A stretch of DNA of 64,000 nucleotides from Acidimicrobiaceae bacterium (lineage in GTDB: Bacteria; Actinomycetota; Acidimicrobiia; Acidimicrobiales; Aldehydirespiratoraceae): positions 186,001 through 250,000 of the forward strand of contig JAERSO010000129.1 in NCBI GenBank assembly GCA_016845585.1, written 5' to 3'. The position numbers and the translations under genes are program-made. This document shows, piece by piece, positions 48,381-58,158 of the stretch. The number at the start of each line of letters is the position of its first letter. The first letter of the stretch is position 1. Below the pieces are notes generated by a model that did no database searches, was not told the origin of the DNA, and was given only the letters and a program-made list of their open reading frames with translations.

Positions 48381-49229
48381 TCAGATGACGTCGACGGGTA
48401 CGCCGACGGGAAGTCCGATCGACTCGACGAGGAACGTGATGTCGTCGTTGTGGAGGCGGACACACCCGCTCGATGCATTGGTGCCGATCGACTCCGGGTC
48501 GTTGGTGCCGTGGATACCGAGTTGGCCGTCACCACCGGCGAACTCGGTGAGCACCTCGCTGTAGCCGGAGAGCCCGTATGCGTAGCTGCCGTAGACCGAG
48601 TGGGGAGCGATGGGTCGCAGCAGTTCGGTCGTGTAGTACCGGCCATTCGGCGTGGGTGTGTTCTCGCGGGCGACGCCGACGGGGGCCTGCCAGATTCCGA
48701 TCTCGTGATCGAACAGGGAGATCTGGAAGGCGTCGAGATCGACCTGCAGGCGGAAGTTGTGGCGCGTGAGCTTCACGTCGTCACCGGAGATCCAGCCGAA
48801 CGATCCATTCGGGCGTGTCGGAAGCAACACCCGCAGATTGTCGAGCGCATCGAACTCCTCGACCACGAACACCAGCGGGCCGCCTGAGGGGATCGGGTTC
48901 GTGAACTCCCAGTCGGCGACGCCGCTTCCGAGCGCCTGACTGGCAACCAGAAAGGGAGCGGTGGCCTCGGCCACGAAGACGATGCCGGGGAGGTCCTCCT
49001 CGGGAACCTGCACGGGATACGGCGACTCCGACGCCGTCGTCCCGATCGTGTCGGTGCCCGACGTGTCATCGGCGCCGGCGGTGTCGCCGGTCGAGGGGGT
49101 GTCGGGTCGACCCGCCGGCTCGAGACGGGTGTCGACGTCGTCGTACCGCGCCACGAGATCACGTTCGGGCTGAGCACAGGCGGCCAGACTGAGCGCACCC
49201 GCACTGAGCAGGAATCGGCGGCGGTCCAT
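48381..49229 (-). CDS. L,D-transpeptidase (YkuD) lipoprotein
   Basis: 282 residues. The N-terminus MDRRRFLLSAGALSLAACA has Arg residues, a hydrophobic stretch and a lipobox (LAAC), so it is exported and lipidated, possibly by Tat. A Thr/Asp/Ser-rich linker follows (residues 30-75). The YkuD domain ends with HGTNDPESIG and SSGCVRLHN, whose catalytic Cys is at about residue 256 and His at about 240. It forms 3-3 peptidoglycan crosslinks or anchors proteins. Convergent with wecA: the stops lie directly against each other. Confidence 0.92.
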   Translation of the reverse strand: MDRRRFLLSAGALSLAACAQPERDLVARYDDVDTRLEPAGRPDTPSTGDTAGADDTSGTDTIGTTASESPYPVQVPEEDLPGIVFVAEATAPFLVASQALGSGVADWEFTNPIPSGGPLVFVVEEFDALDNLRVLLPTRPNGSFGWISGDDVKLTRHNFRLQVDLDAFQISLFDHEIGIWQAPVGVARENTPTPNGRYYTTELLRPIAPHSVYGSYAYGLSGYSEVLTEFAGGDGQLGIHGTNDPESIGTNASSGCVRLHNDDITFLVESIGLPVGVPVDVI

Positions 49230-49272
49230 CGCCCCGAAGGTACCCGTCGAGCGACACCGAGTGGCGACACGG

Positions 49273-50781
49273 CTACCGATCCTCGGGGTTGAGCTCCTCG
49301 AGTTCCTTCCCCGCGGTTTCGGGATAGACGGTCAGGACCAACGCGACCACGATCAGTGGTCCGGACGCGAGGAGCAGCAGCGGGAGACCGAGATCCCCCC
49401 ACCGGTCCGACAGGAACCCGGCGACCAGGAGGCCGGTGGCGCTCCCGAGAACCCCACCGGTCACGAGGATGCCGTTGGCTCGGGCTCGGTCGTGGGTGCC
49501 GAAGAGTTCGGGTCCGTAGACGGCGAGTGCCGGTATCGCCATCGCCCCGAGCACATTGCCGGCGAGTGTGGCGACCCACAGGCCGGTGCCCGATGAGAAG
49601 AACGCCCAGGTCGTGCAGACAGTGCCGATGGTCAGACCGACGGCGCCGACCCGCCGACGACCCCGACTCTCGGCGAGATAGCCGCCGGTCAACACCCCGA
49701 TCCCGATCGGTGTGGATGTGACGATTGTGAAGAGGGTGATTCCCGTGGCGTCGAAACTGCGTTCGTCGCGCAGGAAATCGTTCTGAAAGCTCGACGCGGG
49801 GATGAAGAACATGGCCGTCAGGTACGCCGATACCGCCAGCAGGATCAACCGGTTCCGGCGCCGCTCCCGGTCCGCCGCCGAGAGCACGGGCGGATGCTTC
49901 AAGCCCTCGGCGAAGCGACGCGTCTCGGGAAGGCGTCTTCCGGCCCACACCATCACCGCGATGCCGAGTGCGGCCACGAAGTAGATGGCTCGCCACCCGC
50001 GAACGCTCGTGTCGGCCACGGGAAGGATCCAGACCGCCATCCCCGCGCCGAGCCCGGCCGACAGTGCCAGCACCGATGCGGCCCAGGCCCGCGAGCGGGC
50101 CGGCATCTCCTCGGTGGCGACGATGATGATCAGGATCCCGAGTGCGGTGGAGAAGCCGCGGGCGATCAGCTGTGTGCCGCCGAGAAACCACAGGTTCGGC
50201 GAGAGCCCGCCGACGAATGTCATGGCACAGCCCGCAACCCCCGACCACAGGAGCAGGGGCCGTCGCCCGCGCCGGTCGGCGAGGGCGAGCGCGCCGAGGG
50301 CGATCACGATCGCGATGCGCACGACGCCGAAAACCACGCCCTGGGCGGTGTTGCCGCGGTCGAACTCGGTCGTGGCGAACGTCAGTGTCTGCGTGAGAAC
50401 GGTGCCGAGGTAGCCGTCGACGATCTGGACGCCGCACAGTAGGCCGAGCACGGTGGCCGCGTGGGCGTCGAGGCGATCGGGGGGTGCCCACCAGTAGGAG
50501 AACCGGTCCTTGCGGTGACGCATCGCTCTGCGGGTCGGGAGGCGGAAGAGCCAGCCGAACACGGGGATCGCCAGCGTGTAGCGGATGGTCTGCTCGACAT
50601 TCCAACCGCCGCCGCGGGCCGGCTCCACGTGGAGGGTTCGGCGGTAGGTGCGGAACGGGCCGTGCTCGAGTCCGTAGTCGTCGGCGTCGATGTGGCGTTC
50701 GCCGACGACGTCGTCGCGGGGTTCGCGCAGCGCGGCGAGTTCCTCGTCGCTGCAGTGGAGTTCCTCGCGCAGAGTCGTCAC
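49273..50781 (-). CDS. Major facilitator superfamily transporter
   Basis: 502 residues from a GTG at 50781. About 100 soluble N-terminal residues precede the first helix, and 12 predicted helices follow. The loop 2-3 motif ALADRRGRRPLLLWSG and the duplicated second half GGYLAESRGRRRVGAVG are typical of the sugar-transporter-like MFS group (a D-R-x-G-R-R repeat in both halves). It ends in an acidic tail (PETAGKELEELNPEDR). The substrate is unknown. The long soluble N-terminus, with EELAAL and DYGLEHGPFRTY, is unusual. Confidence 0.85.
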   Translation of the reverse strand: MTTLREELHCSDEELAALREPRDDVVGERHIDADDYGLEHGPFRTYRRTLHVEPARGGGWNVEQTIRYTLAIPVFGWLFRLPTRRAMRHRKDRFSYWWAPPDRLDAHAATVLGLLCGVQIVDGYLGTVLTQTLTFATTEFDRGNTAQGVVFGVVRIAIVIALGALALADRRGRRPLLLWSGVAGCAMTFVGGLSPNLWFLGGTQLIARGFSTALGILIIIVATEEMPARSRAWAASVLALSAGLGAGMAVWILPVADTSVRGWRAIYFVAALGIAVMVWAGRRLPETRRFAEGLKHPPVLSAADRERRRNRLILLAVSAYLTAMFFIPASSFQNDFLRDERSFDATGITLFTIVTSTPIGIGVLTGGYLAESRGRRRVGAVGLTIGTVCTTWAFFSSGTGLWVATLAGNVLGAMAIPALAVYGPELFGTHDRARANGILVTGGVLGSATGLLVAGFLSDRWGDLGLPLLLLASGPLIVVALVLTVYPETAGKELEELNPEDR

Positions 50782-50840
50782 GGCGGATGATGCTACGGCG
50801 GTTGCGACTCCAGCCCGTTGAGGCCCGTATCCTGTCGGCC

Positions 50841-51536
50841 ATGGGGCAGGAGCTTCTGGAGGATCCGAGGGCCGACTCGTTGTCGCCGTCAGCTCGCCGA
50901 CTCTTGCGTCGACCCCGCCCGAGGTATCGCGGCGTCCTGCACCGGTGGGCGTCACTCGCGTCGGTTCCGGCCGGTGCCGTGCTCGTCATCGGCGCCGATG
51001 GCGGTCGGGCGAAGTTCGCCATGTTGGTGTTCTCAGTCGGCGCGTTGGCCATGCTCGGGACGAGCGCGATCGTTCACCTGCGGGACTGGCCGATCGAACG
51101 GGTCGAATCACTGGTTCGACTCGATCACGCCGCGATCTTCCTCACCTACGCCACGACCGCCACCCCCATCGCATTGCTCGCCCTCGATGGGCGGGCCTCG
51201 ACCTGGATGCTGGTGTGCACCTGGGTCGGTGCCTCCGCCGGGATCATGCTCGAGTGGGCGCCGTTTCATCCCCCTGCCGGCGCCGTCAACGCGATCTTCT
51301 TCGCGTTCGGCGGTGTCGTTCCCGTCTTCTCACCGTGGCTGATCGACGCCTTCACACTCAGCCAGGGAATCTGGTTCGTCGTCGGCCTCCTGACCTATGC
51401 CCTGGGAGCCTTCATCGTGGGTGCCCGCAAACCCGACCCGTGGACGGATGTGTTCGGATACCACGAGATCTGGCATGTTTTCGTAGTGGTCGCCATCGGC
51501 GCGCACTACGCACTTGCCATCGATCTCGCCTGGTGA
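50841..51536 (+). CDS. Hemolysin III / PAQR family membrane protein
   Basis: 231 residues from the ATG at 50841, with seven predicted helices. RYRGVLHRWASLASVPAGAVL and LRLDHAAIFLTYATTATPIAL hold the conserved H-R and D-H-x-x-I-F positions. The final FGYHEIWHVFVVVAIGAHYALA has the three conserved histidines of the PAQR metal site. The group includes YqfA; a hydrolase-like zinc site is suspected, but its substrate is unknown. Divergent from the MFS gene by about 60 bp. Confidence 0.9.
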   Translation: MGQELLEDPRADSLSPSARRLLRRPRPRYRGVLHRWASLASVPAGAVLVIGADGGRAKFAMLVFSVGALAMLGTSAIVHLRDWPIERVESLVRLDHAAIFLTYATTATPIALLALDGRASTWMLVCTWVGASAGIMLEWAPFHPPAGAVNAIFFAFGGVVPVFSPWLIDAFTLSQGIWFVVGLLTYALGAFIVGARKPDPWTDVFGYHEIWHVFVVVAIGAHYALAIDLAW

Positions 51537-51563
51537 CTCTCACCGCGTGAGGGGAGTCATCTC

Positions 51564-52928
51564 ATGAAGTTCGGCATTTTCTACGAGCACCAGCTGCCTC
51601 GCCCCTGGGACGAACGGTCGGAGAAGCAACTCCTGGACGATGCACTCGACGAGATCGAGCTCGCCGATCGCCTCGGTTTCGATTGCGTCTGGGAGGTCGA
51701 ACATCACTTCCTCGAGGAGTACTCCCATTCGTCGGCGCCCGAGGTCTTTCTCGCTGCGGCGTCGCAGCGCACGAAGAACATCCGCCTCGGCCATGGCATC
51801 TGTCTCACCGCGCCGCAGTTCAATCACCCGGCCCGGGTGGCGGAGCGCATCGGCATGCTCGATCTCCTCTCGGGGGGTCGAGTCGAGTTCGGATCCGGAG
51901 AGTCCTCCTCGGAAGCGGAGTTGGGCGGGTTCGGTGTGCCGTTCGACCGGAAGCGTGACGCCTGGCTCGAGGGACTCGAGGTGTCGATCCGCGCAATGAC
52001 GGAGGAGCCGTTCTCCGGGTATGACGGCGAGTTCGTCTCCATGCCGCCGCGCAATGTCGTGCCCAAGCCGATGCAGGCCCCGCACCCCCCGCTGTGGGTG
52101 GCGTGCTCGCGTCACGACACGATCCTGCTCGCCGCCGAGAAGGGCATGGGCGCGCTGACGTTCGCCTTCATCGACCCTGAGGACGCCGCCGGATGGGTCA
52201 ACGACTACCGCACGACGATGGCGGAGAAGTGTGTGCCCGTCGGCAAGGCCGTCAACCCCAACCTGGCATGCGTCACCTCGATGATGTGTCACCCCGACGA
52301 GCGGCGAGCACTGGAGATGGGGCTCGAGGGTGGCAACTTCTTCGGCTACTCGCTGGCGCACTTCTATGTCTTCGGTGATCACCACCCGGGTCGCACCGAT
52401 GTCTGGCAGGAGTTCCAGCAGAAGCGGGCCGAGCAGGGCTATGACCCCGCGGTGCAGCTCGCACTCGAGCAGGAGAAGCTGGGGGCCAAAATCGCCTCTG
52501 GTGATCACACGGGACTCAGGGGCGCCATCGGTACACCGGAGCAGGTGCGTGACTACCTGGAACGCTATGAGGAGGCCGGGGTCGACCAGATCATCTTCGT
52601 GATGCAGGCCGGCCGCAACCGTCACGAGGACATCATGTCGTCGCTCGAGCTATTCGGCACCGAAGTCATGCCGGCGTTCAAGGAACGTGAGGAGGCCAAC
52701 GCCGAGGCGAAGGCGGCGTCGTGGCAGGCGATCATCGAGGCGGCGATGGCCCGCCGGCCGGCTGATCCGGAACCACTCGGCGAGGACTATGTGATCAAGG
52801 CGATCCCGAAACAGCTCGTCGAGGCGGGCCTGGGGGAGGCGTTCGACTTCACCGAGGATGGCCTCGACGAGGTTGCGTCGCGCACCGCGCTGGGCAATCG
52901 GGGAGAACGCGGCGGCATCACCGGCTGA
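51564..52928 (+). CDS. LLM-class flavin-dependent oxidoreductase (long form)
   Basis: 454 residues, longer than usual. The barrel contains KFGIFYEHQLPRPWDERSE at the start, CVWEVEHHFLEEYSHSSAPEV near residue 45, and GGRVEFGSGESSSEAELGGFG near 110. The C-terminal extension (residues 375-454) is helical, with AEAKAASWQAIIEAAMARRP. This matches the long LLM group seen in actinobacteria. FMN or F420 as cofactor cannot be settled. The ATG at 51564 follows GGGGAG. Confidence 0.9.
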   Translation: MKFGIFYEHQLPRPWDERSEKQLLDDALDEIELADRLGFDCVWEVEHHFLEEYSHSSAPEVFLAAASQRTKNIRLGHGICLTAPQFNHPARVAERIGMLDLLSGGRVEFGSGESSSEAELGGFGVPFDRKRDAWLEGLEVSIRAMTEEPFSGYDGEFVSMPPRNVVPKPMQAPHPPLWVACSRHDTILLAAEKGMGALTFAFIDPEDAAGWVNDYRTTMAEKCVPVGKAVNPNLACVTSMMCHPDERRALEMGLEGGNFFGYSLAHFYVFGDHHPGRTDVWQEFQQKRAEQGYDPAVQLALEQEKLGAKIASGDHTGLRGAIGTPEQVRDYLERYEEAGVDQIIFVMQAGRNRHEDIMSSLELFGTEVMPAFKEREEANAEAKAASWQAIIEAAMARRPADPEPLGEDYVIKAIPKQLVEAGLGEAFDFTEDGLDEVASRTALGNRGERGGITG

Positions 52929-53005
52929 TCAAGGTCAGCCGTCCGCAGCCCGATTACCCACCGTCGCGGCGCACGATGAGGGTTCCGCTGCGCCAAACTG
53001 GGCAG

Positions 53006-53704
53006 ATGGAATCAGGCGAGGTCAGCGAGGTGGAGATCTCGTCGAACAAACCCGGACGCAACCCGGGCGGATCGAACGTGGACCAGTTCATGCCGGTCCT
53101 GCTGTTCTTCGTCCTCTACAACCTCGTCAACATCAAGGCCGCCGTCGTGGCATCGACCCTCTGGTCGATCAAGGCTGCGGTGAGTCGGCGCCGCGCCGGT
53201 CTCGATATCGGCTGGTGGCTCCCGACGATCACGATCTACCTGATCCTGCGTGCGGGCATCACGATCCTCGTCGACGAGGATGTCGTCGACTTCGGGATCA
53301 GCAGTGAGGCGGTCTACTTCGGGATCGGGTTCGTCACGAAGTTCCTCGTCGGTCTCGGGTTCGCGATCACGATCGTCATTGGCAAGCCGTTCCTCGCTTG
53401 GGCCGTTCCGAAGGTCGTGCACCTCGCTCCCACCGTGATCGAGAGCCGGACGTACATCCGCACGATGTCGAATGCCACCTGGCTGATCGTGGCATTCGAG
53501 TGGCTCTCGGCGACCTGGGACATCTGGCTCTTCAACAACTCGGGCCTCAACTTCTTCTTCCTCACCCGCACCGGCGTCAATTTCGTGGTGTCGTTCGTGG
53601 CCATCACCGGTGGCCTCATGTACATCGATCGCAAGCTCGAGCCGCTGGAGGACTACCCCGGTCTCACCGACGTCCTCGAATCGTCCGGGCGACTGAGCCA
53701 GTGA
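53006..53704 (+). CDS. Hypothetical membrane protein (DUF3159 / VC0807-like)
   Basis: 232 residues from the ATG at 53006, about six hydrophobic helices. PGGSNVDQFMPVLLFFVLYNLVNIKAAVVASTL near residue 20 begins the membrane part. GWWLPTITIYLILRAGITILV and SRTYIRTMSNATWLIVAFEWLSATWDIWLF are helical hairpins. It resembles the VC0807/DUF3159-like family of uncharacterised inner-membrane proteins. Its stop overlaps the start of the deaminase gene. Confidence 0.7.
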   Translation: MESGEVSEVEISSNKPGRNPGGSNVDQFMPVLLFFVLYNLVNIKAAVVASTLWSIKAAVSRRRAGLDIGWWLPTITIYLILRAGITILVDEDVVDFGISSEAVYFGIGFVTKFLVGLGFAITIVIGKPFLAWAVPKVVHLAPTVIESRTYIRTMSNATWLIVAFEWLSATWDIWLFNNSGLNFFFLTRTGVNFVVSFVAITGGLMYIDRKLEPLEDYPGLTDVLESSGRLSQ

Positions 53705-55101
53705 ACGCGGCGGCCGTCGGCGGCCCGATCGTCGTCCTCCACGATCACCTCGACGGTGGAGTGCGGCCCCAGACGGTGCTCGACCTTGCCCACGAACACG
53801 GCGTCGACGTGCCCGCGGCCGAGGTGGAGGCGCTCGCGGCGTGGTTCACGATCACTCCTGGCATGCCGTTCATCGAGGCGTTCTCCCGATTCGATCTCGT
53901 CGGGGCAGTACTCCAGACCCCGGAGGCGCTCACCCGGGTGGCTCGAGAGGCGGTGGAGGATCTGGCGGCCGACGGCGTGATCCACGCCGAGTTGAGATTC
54001 GCACCACTGCTTCACACGCGGAAGGGGATGACCACCGTCGAGGCGATCGAAGCCGTCGATGACGGTCTCACACGGGCCTTGGCCGAAACAGGTCTCAATG
54101 CCCGAATCATCGTCTGCGCCATGCGCGACCAGCCCGCAGCCGTGTCGATCGACGTGGTCGAGGCCGCAATCGTGTCCGGTTGCGAGCGCGTGGTCGGCGT
54201 CGATCTGGCCGGTGGCGAGATGGGCTATCCGGCGGAGGATCACGCCGCGGCCTTCGTGCTCGCCCACAAGGCCGGACTCGGCGTCACGATCCATGCCGGC
54301 GAGATGGATGGTGCACACCAGGTGGCCTCGGCGCTCGAGAGCTGCGACCCGCATCGGATCGGTCATGGGTGGCGGATCATCGACGACTGCGAGATCGACG
54401 ATGGTCGGATCGTCGCTCTCGGTCCCACGGCCACGGCACTGCGAGCCTCGGGCGCTCCCCTCGAGATCTGTCTCACCTCGAATGCCAGTCTCGGCCTGCC
54501 CGTGGAAGAACACCCGGTCCGGCTCCTTCGCGACGCCGGCTTTCGGGTCACGCTGAATCCCGACGATCGAGCCATCACCACGACATCGGCGCGTCGTGAG
54601 CTCGAGCTCGCGGTTGAGCACCACGGCTTCACCCGCCACGATCTCGCGCAAGCGATGGAACGAGCGGCGGTCGGCGCCTTCCTGCCCGACGACGAACGGG
54701 CGATGCTCGTGGGGCGGGTTCGGGCGGGATGGGACGTGTCACCGGCACGGCTCGTGCACCTCGCCGAGCGGAGCGAGTGGGAGGCCTCCCGGCCGACGGG
54801 CAGTTACCTGCCCGGCGCGTTCGCGACCGACGGCTTCATCCATCTCTCGGCCCTCCACCAGTTGCTCACCCCTGCCAATCGCTTCTATTCGGGACGTGAG
54901 GACCTGATCGCCCTCGTGGTGGATGCCCACTATCTGGGTCCTGCGCTGGTATGGGAACCGGGAACGGGCACCGACGAGTACTTCCCGCACCTCTACAGCG
55001 CGCTGACCGCGGAGGCGGTGCTCGGTGAGTTCGAGATGACCCCGGCGCCGGACGGGAACTTCCTGCTCCCTGCGGCGCTGATGCGAGCGGTGCACGCCTG
55101 A
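53701..55101 (+). CDS. Adenosine deaminase fused to a DUF952 domain
   Basis: 466 residues from a GTG overlapping the previous gene by four bases. Residues 1-345 are an adenosine deaminase-like TIM barrel. The metal pair HDHLDGG is near residue 15, then HAGEM near 200, DPHRIGHGW near 220, and the SNASLGL and NPDDRA turns near 268 and 285; the last Asp of NPDD is the fourth ligand. The remaining 110 residues (LVHLAERSEWEASRPTGSYLP, DGFIHLSALHQLLTPANRFYSGR, PHLYSALTAEAVLG) are a DUF952 domain, normally a separate small protein. The join is in frame with continuous codon bias. Reaction and partner substrate are uncertain. Confidence 0.85.
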   Translation: MNAAAVGGPIVVLHDHLDGGVRPQTVLDLAHEHGVDVPAAEVEALAAWFTITPGMPFIEAFSRFDLVGAVLQTPEALTRVAREAVEDLAADGVIHAELRFAPLLHTRKGMTTVEAIEAVDDGLTRALAETGLNARIIVCAMRDQPAAVSIDVVEAAIVSGCERVVGVDLAGGEMGYPAEDHAAAFVLAHKAGLGVTIHAGEMDGAHQVASALESCDPHRIGHGWRIIDDCEIDDGRIVALGPTATALRASGAPLEICLTSNASLGLPVEEHPVRLLRDAGFRVTLNPDDRAITTTSARRELELAVEHHGFTRHDLAQAMERAAVGAFLPDDERAMLVGRVRAGWDVSPARLVHLAERSEWEASRPTGSYLPGAFATDGFIHLSALHQLLTPANRFYSGREDLIALVVDAHYLGPALVWEPGTGTDEYFPHLYSALTAEAVLGEFEMTPAPDGNFLLPAALMRAVHA

Positions 55102-55158
55102 GCGATCAACTCTTCGGCGGTTGGTGCCGATGGAGTGGTGAGCGGAAGGTGGTGGACA

Positions 55159-56253
55159 ATGCGACGCGCACAGACCCTACTGATTTCGATCCTGGCTCTC
55201 GCCCTGATGGTGTCCTCCTGCGGGAGCGACCGCGAGCCGCCGTGGACATCGGCGGGATCCGACGACACCTCGACCTCGGAGGAGACGTCATCGGGTGACG
55301 CCGAACACGCGTCAGATGATCTCGATGATGCCGCCGCGAATGACAGTGGCGACGAACCGGCGTCGACGACCACCGCCAACCCATCGACAACCACGTCCGC
55401 TCCCGCCACAACGCCCCCGACGACCACATCGGTTGCGGGTGACACCGAGGCGCAGACACTGGTTCTCAGTGCCTTCGGGGCGACCAGTACCGCGGAGTCG
55501 ACCCGCATCGCCATGACGATCGAGGCCGGCGGCATGCCGGACGTGGGCCCTGAGCCCATGCTGCTCAGCATCGAGGTGGCGGTCTCGGCCGATGGCTCCC
55601 GGTCCCAGATGCTGATGGACTTCAGCAGCATGATCGATGCGATGCCTGCCGATGAGGCGGAGGCCGCCGGCCCCTTCTTGTCGGTGTTCGCCGAACCATT
55701 CGAAGTCCGTGCTGCCGACGGTGTGACCTACATGTCGTCGGGATTCTTCGCCGGCTTCGCCCCGTTCCTCGGCATCTCGTCCATCGAGACACCCTGGGTC
55801 GGGTTCGCCGATGACGGGACCTTCGGCGAGGACTTCAACTTCGAACAGAGCCAGTTCTCCGCCGAGCAGTTGCTCGTCGTCCTTCGCGGCATAGGCGAGT
55901 CGGCCCAGATCGTTGGTGTCGAGACGATCGATGGGGTGAACACCACCCACGTTCGCGGGACGTTCTCGCCACAGTCGCTGGCCGCTGCCAACGTCGATTG
56001 GGATGTCAGCGAACTGGACATGACCGGCCTGATGGACTTCGGTGTCGAGATCTTCGAGATCGACGTGTGGATCGATGAGGCAGATCAGGTGCGGCGACTC
56101 GTGTTCGGTGTGAGCGACCTGGCCGCCCTGGATCCGACCGCCCCCGAGGATGCGTTCTTCCGGTTCCAGATCGATCTCGGCGACTCGAGTGAACCGGTCG
56201 TGATCGACGTCCCCGCCGATGCCGACGTGACCTGGCTCGACGACCTGAACTAG
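55159..56253 (+). CDS. Secreted lipoprotein (LppX/LprG-like fold candidate)
   Basis: 364 residues from the ATG at 55159. The signal RRAQTLLISILALALMVSSCGS ends in a lipobox (VSSC). A long Ser/Asp/Glu then Thr/Pro-rich linker follows (about residues 30-100). The rest is a beta-rich domain with SADGSRSQMLMDFSSMIDAMP, DGVTYMSSGFF and VDVWIDEADQVRRLVFGVSDL, the pattern of LppX/LprG-type lipoproteins that carry lipids in the envelope. The role is unknown. It converges on the CBS gene. Confidence 0.75.
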   Translation: MRRAQTLLISILALALMVSSCGSDREPPWTSAGSDDTSTSEETSSGDAEHASDDLDDAAANDSGDEPASTTTANPSTTTSAPATTPPTTTSVAGDTEAQTLVLSAFGATSTAESTRIAMTIEAGGMPDVGPEPMLLSIEVAVSADGSRSQMLMDFSSMIDAMPADEAEAAGPFLSVFAEPFEVRAADGVTYMSSGFFAGFAPFLGISSIETPWVGFADDGTFGEDFNFEQSQFSAEQLLVVLRGIGESAQIVGVETIDGVNTTHVRGTFSPQSLAAANVDWDVSELDMTGLMDFGVEIFEIDVWIDEADQVRRLVFGVSDLAALDPTAPEDAFFRFQIDLGDSSEPVVIDVPADADVTWLDDLN

Positions 56254-56651
56254 TCCGTGGCCACCGCGGCGACCACGTCGGTGTTGCTGAGCAGACCGAT
56301 TGCCTCGCCGCCGTCCATGACGACCACGCGCCGGACACCAGCCATCAACATGAGCTTCACACAGTCGGCGATACAGAGGTCGCCCTGAACCCCCACGGCC
56401 GGACAACTCATGACATCGCCGACCTCGATGGTCGGGAGCACGCTGGTGTCACCGTCGGCCAGGAGTTGGACGACATCCTTGCTCGTGATGATGCCGAGGC
56501 CGCGGCTCGGTTCGGTGGGAAGCACGACCAGACCATGGATCGATCGCTCCGACATCAGTCGGGCGGCTTCGTGCAGACTCGCCCGGGCCGAGATGTCGAC
56601 GAGTGACGGACTCATCAGGTCACGGGCTCGCACCTCGTGTAGGTCGATCAT
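56250..56651 (-). CDS. CBS-domain protein
   Basis: 133 residues, two CBS repeats. The first is MSPSLVDISARASLHEAARLMSERSIHGLVVLP, the second VMSCPAVGVQGDLCIADCVKLMLMAGVRRVVVM, with GLGIITSKDVV between. Such pairs bind adenine nucleotides and regulate partner proteins. The start overlaps the stop of the FapA-like gene by four bases, so they are one unit. Confidence 0.92.
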   Translation of the reverse strand: MIDLHEVRARDLMSPSLVDISARASLHEAARLMSERSIHGLVVLPTEPSRGLGIITSKDVVQLLADGDTSVLPTIEVGDVMSCPAVGVQGDLCIADCVKLMLMAGVRRVVVMDGGEAIGLLSNTDVVAAVATD

Positions 56652-57990
56652 GTCAGGTCCTCTTGTCGGATCTCGAGCGTCTTCGGGTCGAGGCGGAAGA
56701 CGGCTCGTCGAACAGTCTCGCGAAGTGTGTGACTGCGTTCGCCCACCCCGATGATCACGCCTTCATAGGCGACTCCCCGGACTTCGACTCTCGCCAGGAC
56801 CTCGCAGGCTCGTTGGCGTTCGTGTTGATGGTGGCGCTGCAACGCCGTGAAGGCTCGCTCGGCACTGTTGGCTCGCAGGGCGCCACCGCCGCGTGATCGA
56901 CCTCCCATGCGAGGCGCCGCTTTGCGGCCACGGTTGCGACGTGCGACGAGCGCCATCGCGAGCTCGGCGTCTTCGAGCCCCTCGAACGGAACTCCGGCTC
57001 GAAGGGTGGCCGTGGCCGACGGGCCACCGGCGTCTTTCACCGCCAGTGTCAACTCGGCTTTGGTCGACCCGCCCCGCACGGTGCCACCGACCACGATGTT
57101 GGTGGCGTGGGCGATCGTGTCGATCGCGTCGACCTGGAGTTCGATCGTCTCGCCACAGCGAAGTCGGGCATTCTGGGCGCGCCGCGCCCGGAGGTGGCCG
57201 GTGGCCGAGACCAGTCCGCTCGACCGGCCGAGGACGGGCCCTTTCACATCGATGTCCGCTCCGGACAGGACGGTGGCGCCTTCGACCTCTCCGAGAATCT
57301 CGACCGGCCCGGTGCCATAGACGATGAACCCATCCCGCACGCTGCCGGTGACGGTGATCGCCCCCTCCATCTTCAGATGGCCGGAGTGCAGATCCACATC
57401 GCCGTCGTGTCGAACCACATCGACGACGTCGAGTGCAGAAGTGCCATCCCATGAGACGACACCGTCGCGGGCGGCTTCGATCCGCGAGCCGTCGAGCAAC
57501 CGGGCGCCTGGACCCACCGCCGGCATCATGTCGAGCCCGGGTTCAGCGATGATGGGCGCACCGTCGACTCGAACGCCGTCCGTCGAAGGCCCCGGCGGAT
57601 GGTAGCTGGCGAGCAGCGTGCCCGCTTCGACCGGAACGAGAAAGCTCCGGTCACGGAAGTCGAGCGTGCCGTCGCCGCGGGGAACACCCGGAACAATCTC
57701 GACGTCGACGGCGAAGTCGAGCATGCTGTCGGTTCCGGGTCGCGGGGCGGTTGCCTCCGCGATTGCCGTGGGCGCCAGTGAGAAGTCGGGGCGGGTGAGG
57801 CCTTCGATCACCATGGTCTTGACGTGGGACACGATCCCGTGGTGGACATTCGCGTCAGCCAGATGCTGGTTCAGATGATCCTCGGCCGCGTCGGGCGTGA
57901 ACCCCGTTCATCGGCGAGCACAGCGCTGACCGCGATCTTGGCGGTCAGGCCAGACGCCGCCACTTCGATGCGAACCCGGTCGGCGACCAC
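56648..57990 (-). pseudogene. FapA-like (DUF342) protein gene with one N-terminal frameshift
   Basis: From 57832 downward, 394 residues read well as a FapA/DUF342 protein: HDGDVDLHSGHLKMEGAITVTGSVRDGF and VEILGEVEGATVLSGADIDVKGPVLG are the repeated beta-helix segments, and a helical tail follows (SAERAFTALQRHHQHERQ). Upstream, in another frame, GTG GTC GCC at 57990 begins VVADRVRIEVAASGLTAKIAVSAVLADE. One inserted G in GGGG at 57903-57906 joins it to GFTPDAAEDHLNQHLADANVHH. The GTG at 57832 gives a shorter product. A sequencing slip or real mutation is equally possible. Confidence 0.7.
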
Positions 57991-58158
57991 GTCGCAACCC
58001 TACTCGAACGGATCGGTGCGGGTCCGGGATCGCCCCACCGGTGTGGGTGTCCGTGCGTCCGGCCGATGCCATGATCTCGCGACTTTCTCACCCACCCGGG
58101 CGTCGGGATGATGGGCGCCCATCTGGGGGCGTGCCCGAACTCTCAGGAGGACACCGAG

